Source: Granulicella sp.
GTDB taxonomy: Bacteria; Acidobacteriota; Terriglobia; Terriglobales; Acidobacteriaceae
Reading direction: 5' to 3'
NCBI GenBank assembly: GCA_025357875.1
Contig: JANYLK010000126.1
Span: 29,315 to 93,314, forward strand
DNA length: 64,000 nucleotides
Positions 59,577 through 64,000 of the stretch are shown here, one piece after another. The notes beneath the pieces are model-generated. The model did not search any database. It saw nothing but the letters and a program-made list of their open reading frames with translations, and was not told where the DNA came from. Position 1 is the first letter of the stretch, and the number at the start of each line of letters is the position of its first letter. The position numbers and the translations under genes are program-made.

Positions 59577-59867
59577 TCATCCACTCCCCCATTGCATGAA
59601 ACTCGGGACTTCAACACTGATGGGGTCACTCCATGCCTTACGGAGGTTATCGGAGATTAGGTTTACCGATGGGTTTGGCTGGAACGTCTGAAGGGCCGGG
59701 AGGGATGGCAGGTTAGAGGCGGAGGGCCTGGCCCGCATTTTGCCTGCAACCCGAACCTCCTGTGCTAACGATGTGGACACTGCCACCAGTCCGGCCCGAA
59801 TTAGAAGGATCATCGCACGCACAGATACTGTCCTAAAGTGCGTGCAAGTAAGCTTAAACAACGACAT
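59577..59867 (-). CDS. Short ORF with signal-peptide-like N-terminus, possibly truncated next to the IS remnant
   Basis: MSLFKLTCTHFRTVSVRAMILLIRAGLVAVSTSLAQE...; ends beside the IS3 remnant. Confidence 0.3.
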   Translation of the reverse strand: MSLFKLTCTHFRTVSVRAMILLIRAGLVAVSTSLAQEVRVAGKMRARPSASNLPSLPALQTFQPNPSVNLISDNLRKAWSDPISVEVPSFMQWGSG

Positions 59868-60349
59868 ATGCCCCTTCGGTCGATTGAAACTTGTAATGCA
59901 CGTTTCAAACAATTAGCAGTGAGTCTACCGGGACATTTGTCTGAAGTTTTGGCTTCGGATAGTAAAATCTGCGTGATTACTGTAGGGCTTACATTTAATA
60001 CAGCCGACGCGTATTAGGAGCTTTCGAAGAATGGCAGAGTGCCCTAGACTGACGTGTGTGCCTGAAGGCCTACCCCGTATCATCAGAGTCTCCGCTTGAA
60101 ACAGGGACGCGTCTATCTCGCCGCCGGTTTGCAGCTCAACCTGTCGAAATAACCTGGCTGTGAAGTTTGTTTCGCGGAAGACTTGCCGGACGGCTTCATA
60201 GACGCCCAAATCCTGCTTCTGCATGGCACTGCTATCCACACCTAAAAGGCACAGCGTCAACGCCACGACGCTTGATCGCACGAATGCAGCCTTATGGATG
60301 AAGTGGGTCATAGCATTTTTTGTTCCCGCCGCGGGCCGTGTGCCGGCTG

Positions 60350-61015
60350 GTTGGTCGATGGAGGTGTATTCGTCGCAGCGCACGTCCTTCAAGGTCTGCC
60401 TGATACCGGAAAGCCATAATATTTCGACCGTCGCAGCCTTCTTGAGACCGAGTCCGAAGTGCAGGCGCTTGTCGCTTGAGGAAAGATAGCTTCCCGCGGT
60501 CGAGACCATCTCCCCCTGCGACCCCACGGAGGTCTTCACCTTTACCTCTGCGCCTATCGCATCGCGGTTGCTGGTATGCCAACGAGCTTAAGTTCAAGCC
60601 CGTGACTGGAGTTATCAGCGCGACTGCGGATGATGTGTGCCGTGCCGTCGTTGAAAATATCTCCGACCGCCATCCCGCGAGCGACCCAGGCCTGCTGAAA
60701 GACGTCGCCGGACTGCGCGGAAACATCGACGAAGCCTTTGCCAGTGTTGCGCGCCAGCAGCATCGGTTCGCGATAGTGAATGGAGGAAAAATTTTGCTCG
60801 ATGTTGTCGAGGTCATGTCCTTGGGTAATGAGAAGATCCTCGCCCGCCGGTCCTGCCGTCATCGCGTCCATTGTGGATATGGGCAATCCTTTCGTACCAT
60901 AGCAAATGACATCGACGTAGTCGCGCCGGAGCAGGCTTTGCCGAAGCTCCCCGTCGCCAGCGCGTTTTGGCTGCTCAAGCCCAGCCTCAAGGTGCTTGGC
61001 CTTGGGCAACCGCAA
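60350..61015 (-). pseudogene. CRTAC1/ASPIC-UnbV pseudogene
   Basis: NFSSIHYREPMLLARNTGKGFVDVSAQSGDVFQQAWVARGMAVGDIFNDG (ORF 60554..61015) and, in another frame, GEMVSTAGSYLSSSDKRLHFGLGLKKAATVEILWLSGIRQTLKDV. Confidence 0.85.
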
Positions 61016-61035
61016 TGACCTTCGGAGAAATACTC

Positions 61036-63585
61036 ATGAAGATTTCAATTTTTCGTTGTTCGCTTGCCGTTACGAAGAGGGCGATCGCACTATCAATCCC
61101 GCAGCCGCCGGGACTGAAAAAGATTAAGGTATGCAGTACCCAAAACTCTGAGGCAGCTTTGGTGCCTAGCTATTCCGCATTCCTTCTTTCGGCGATTCTT
61201 TTAGCGGCCCTGAGTTCCGCTGTGGGTTGTTCTGCCAATGGCGGAGGCGTTGCTGCGACCAACCCCACCCCTGCGCCAACCAGTACCACTTTGGCTCTAT
61301 CCAGTTCTTCTGCGAATGTTGGGGATTCGGTAACCCTTACGGCCACAGTGACCGCTGGCGTGGGGAGTTCCCCCACGGGATCCGTGACCTTCAACGATGG
61401 CACGATCAGCCTTGTGACGGTTGCGTTAAATAGCTCCGGGCAAGCGGTGGGATCAAGCTCGACCCTGGCTGCCGGCACTCACAGTCTGACCGCCAGCTAC
61501 ATAGGCAACACCTCATTTGCCGCTTCCAAGTCCAGCGCGGCTATATTGATCGTGGCGGTCCCAACCCTACAAAGCGTTCTGACCCTTGTCGCCTCTGCGG
61601 CCACGGCCGTGCAGGGACTACCGGTCGAACTAGTTGCTACCGTAGCCGCCGCGTCTGGCTCTGGCTTGCCAACCGGCATGGTGACGTTTTCGAATGGCGC
61701 GATCAATCTTGGGACAGCGTTGGTGGACCCGACAGGAGCAGCACACTTTACTTCGACTTTGCTTCCCGCTGGCGCCAACTTTATTCAAGCGACTTACAAC
61801 GGCGATGCAAACTATGCTACTTCTACGTCTGTGCCGGCCAGCGTGGGCGTCAATCCGTCGGCCGCCTCCGTATACAGCAACCCCCTCACACTCAACGTAA
61901 CGAATTCTCTTCGGGCCGAAAGCTGTGCGGACCCTGCCATTTACAAAGACCAAAACGGCGGCGTCAACACATGGTATCTCTATTGCACGGGCGATGCGCT
62001 TTACGCTGGAGATCCTAGCTATCGATACATTAATATCTTCCACTCATCCGACCTCGTGAATTGGACCTACAATTCAAACGCATTCTCAGGTTTGCCGCGC
62101 TGGACAAGTGCGAATCTGCAGTCGCTGTGGGCGCCAGCGATAAAGTACTTCAACGGTCACTACTATCTCTACTACGCAACTCCGGAATCGAATCTTCCAG
62201 GCAATAATGGTTCAGCGATCGGCGTCGGTATCAGCACAAGTCCAGCGGGTCCTTTTGTGGATTCCGGAGGTCCAGTCGTGGATGGGTCCCCAGCTACAAA
62301 CTGCTGCGCCGGATACTACCGATCCACCATCGACCCCGATGAAATCCAGGATTCGTCTGGACAAAGATGGATTATTTTTGGCAGCTTTACCGGTGGTATC
62401 TTCGTACGCAAGCTTTCGGCAGACGGTCTTACGTCAGATCTGTCGAGCGAACTTCAGATCGCAATCGACAATCGATATGAAGGCGGAAACTGGTGGTTCC
62501 ATCAGGGTTACTACTACCTCTTCGCATCCGCGACGAATTGTTGCAATGGACCGCTAAGCGGCTATGGTGTCTTCGTTGGCCGTTCAACATCCCCAGCGGG
62601 CCCGTACCTCGATGCTCAAGGCATATCCATGGCCGCGATCAATGGGGGAGGAACGCCAGTAATTAAGATGAACGGCAATAGCGTAATTGGACCCGGGGGT
62701 AATGTAATCTTCACCGACGAGGCAGGCCAGGATTACATCCTCTATCACGGCCTCATAGACAAAAGCCCGTATTATCCGGGTAGTGTGGGATATAGCAAAC
62801 GCCCGGGCTACATCGATGCCATCGACTGGGTTAACGGATGGCCTGTGACCCGAGGCGGATTCGGGCCTTCCGATCGAGAAGCGCCGCAGCCACTCCCTGC
62901 TGCACAGCCTCACGGCACCAACAGCTATGCTACGTTTCTTAAAGCGCAGGATGCTCCTCGTACAGCAATTGCACCCTTCTCAGATTCATTCACGGGCACC
63001 ACACTAAAGCCGCAATGGTCATTCATCCATGGCGCTCCGCCGTATGCCCTCACGGGAAGCGGGTATCAAGTGCAGACGGTTGGTTTCGATACCACGAATG
63101 CCATGCCGAAGGTTCCTCTCCTGGCGGAAGCTGCACCTGCTGGCGACTACATGGTGGAGACGCAGTTGACCATCAGTCTTCCCGCTTCCGGCAATGGACA
63201 CGACTTCGCACAAGCTGGCCTCTTGATCTACGGCAACGACAGCAACTATGTTCGTCTGGATTTATATTCGAACAGTGATACACGTCAAGTCGAATTCATT
63301 AAGGCCGAAACAGCAGAGGCCGTAGGGTATCCGACCTGGGGTGGAACCCAACTTGGGCCTCCGAGTGTAGCCACCCAAGTCAGTGCCTGGTTGCGGATCG
63401 TCAAGAGGAATGTAAACGGTCAGGAGCACTATACCGCTTACAGCAGCGGGGACGGTACGAACTGGATTGGAAGTGGCACCTGGACCCACACACTGGGGGC
63501 GGGGGCAAAGATATGCCTTTACGCCGGAAATCTTGCCGGATTTACTGCCGGCTTTGCCTACGTGCGCGTATCGAACCTTCAGTAG
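61036..63585 (+). CDS. Secreted GH43-like protein with two Ig-like repeats and a C-terminal jelly-roll-like module
   Basis: Ig-like (SVTLTATVTAGVGSSPTGSVTFNDG.., VELVATVAAASGSGLPTGMVTFSNG..), GH43 (CADPAIYKDQNG, LWAPAIKYFNGHYYLYYATPE, STIDPDEIQDSSGQRWIIFGSF, YEGGNWWFHQGYYYLFASATNCCNG); RBS ggagaaa before ATG 61036. Confidence 0.9.
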   Translation: MKISIFRCSLAVTKRAIALSIPQPPGLKKIKVCSTQNSEAALVPSYSAFLLSAILLAALSSAVGCSANGGGVAATNPTPAPTSTTLALSSSSANVGDSVTLTATVTAGVGSSPTGSVTFNDGTISLVTVALNSSGQAVGSSSTLAAGTHSLTASYIGNTSFAASKSSAAILIVAVPTLQSVLTLVASAATAVQGLPVELVATVAAASGSGLPTGMVTFSNGAINLGTALVDPTGAAHFTSTLLPAGANFIQATYNGDANYATSTSVPASVGVNPSAASVYSNPLTLNVTNSLRAESCADPAIYKDQNGGVNTWYLYCTGDALYAGDPSYRYINIFHSSDLVNWTYNSNAFSGLPRWTSANLQSLWAPAIKYFNGHYYLYYATPESNLPGNNGSAIGVGISTSPAGPFVDSGGPVVDGSPATNCCAGYYRSTIDPDEIQDSSGQRWIIFGSFTGGIFVRKLSADGLTSDLSSELQIAIDNRYEGGNWWFHQGYYYLFASATNCCNGPLSGYGVFVGRSTSPAGPYLDAQGISMAAINGGGTPVIKMNGNSVIGPGGNVIFTDEAGQDYILYHGLIDKSPYYPGSVGYSKRPGYIDAIDWVNGWPVTRGGFGPSDREAPQPLPAAQPHGTNSYATFLKAQDAPRTAIAPFSDSFTGTTLKPQWSFIHGAPPYALTGSGYQVQTVGFDTTNAMPKVPLLAEAAPAGDYMVETQLTISLPASGNGHDFAQAGLLIYGNDSNYVRLDLYSNSDTRQVEFIKAETAEAVGYPTWGGTQLGPPSVATQVSAWLRIVKRNVNGQEHYTAYSSGDGTNWIGSGTWTHTLGAGAKICLYAGNLAGFTAGFAYVRVSNLQ

Positions 63586-63795
63586 CGAACTCAGGCCGGC
63601 CTGCCGAGACTGGCAATGAAGAACGGCAGCTATTGATTGCCTACTCAAATCTGGATCGGAGGCGATGGAGAATGATCGCAAACACTGTATGTTGCCCGTT
63701 TCTACTATTTTGTTTGACGAATGCGCATGGTACGGCTGTTGTGAATGATAACAAGTTAGCCGGCTTGCTTAGAATGGCCCAGGGAGATCCACCAA

Positions 63796-64000
63796 ATGAG
63801 CTCGCTACGAAGGATTTCTGTTCCACTTTTCGCTCTCTTGTGTGCCACGTCGAACGGCGCAGCCCAGGTCGTTCCAGCAGCCGTACAAGCCGCTAAGACT
63901 CAGGGAGGCAGTTTCACAGACCCGCTGCTCGATAGTGGTCCCAACCCCGGGGTCGTTTAGTAGAAAGGCTTCTACTACTACTCCGACTTGCCTGCTGCAC
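63796..64000 (+). pseudogene. GH43-like gene start interrupted by tandem amber codons (runs off window)
   Basis: MSSLRRISVPLFALLCATSNGAAQ..SFTDPLLDSGPNPGVV**KGFYYYSDLPAA, same frame on both sides of TAG TAG at about 63958-63963. Confidence 0.65.

Overview
Acidobacterial-type 64 kb window (large Oar/carboxypeptidase-regulatory-like TonB receptors, a VWFA-related acidobacterial protein, many secreted glycoside hydrolases). Three parts. (1) 1-5.3 kb: a decayed exopolysaccharide locus (Wzz, Wzx, GT4, WecG/TagA and Wzy/ligase-like genes, all frameshifted or interrupted). (2) 5.4-19.4 kb: mostly intact housekeeping and accessory genes: a response regulator-histidine kinase-porin-cupredoxin run with overlapping genes, a Gfo/Idh/MocA oxidoreductase, GTP-type PEPCK, a second two-component pair, a YncE-like beta-propeller and an AtoE-like transporter. 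(3) 19.7-64 kb: an extended putative arabinan / L-arabinose-glycan utilisation region with four TonB-dependent receptors, three intact GH43-like genes plus one GH43 pseudogene, a GH54-type arabinofuranosidase with unusual modular architecture, two GH127/DUF1680-type proteins, a heparinase II/III-like protein and a LacI regulator. I recognised no SusD. Embedded in it is a tightly overlapping CRTAC1 (FG-GAP/ASPIC-UnbV) - pentaheme cytochrome/TPR - monoheme cytochrome c operon. The most interesting signals are: a repeated TonB receptor -> TPR gene order (TPR protein as possible SusD analogue); evidence that a GH43 gene replaced the body of a tandem CRTAC1 gene, leaving only its ASPIC tail; and a GH54 protein whose lamin-tail domain is split by beta-repeat insertions. 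No CRISPR, rRNA or tRNA was recognised. All family calls come from reading motifs by eye; no search was run.
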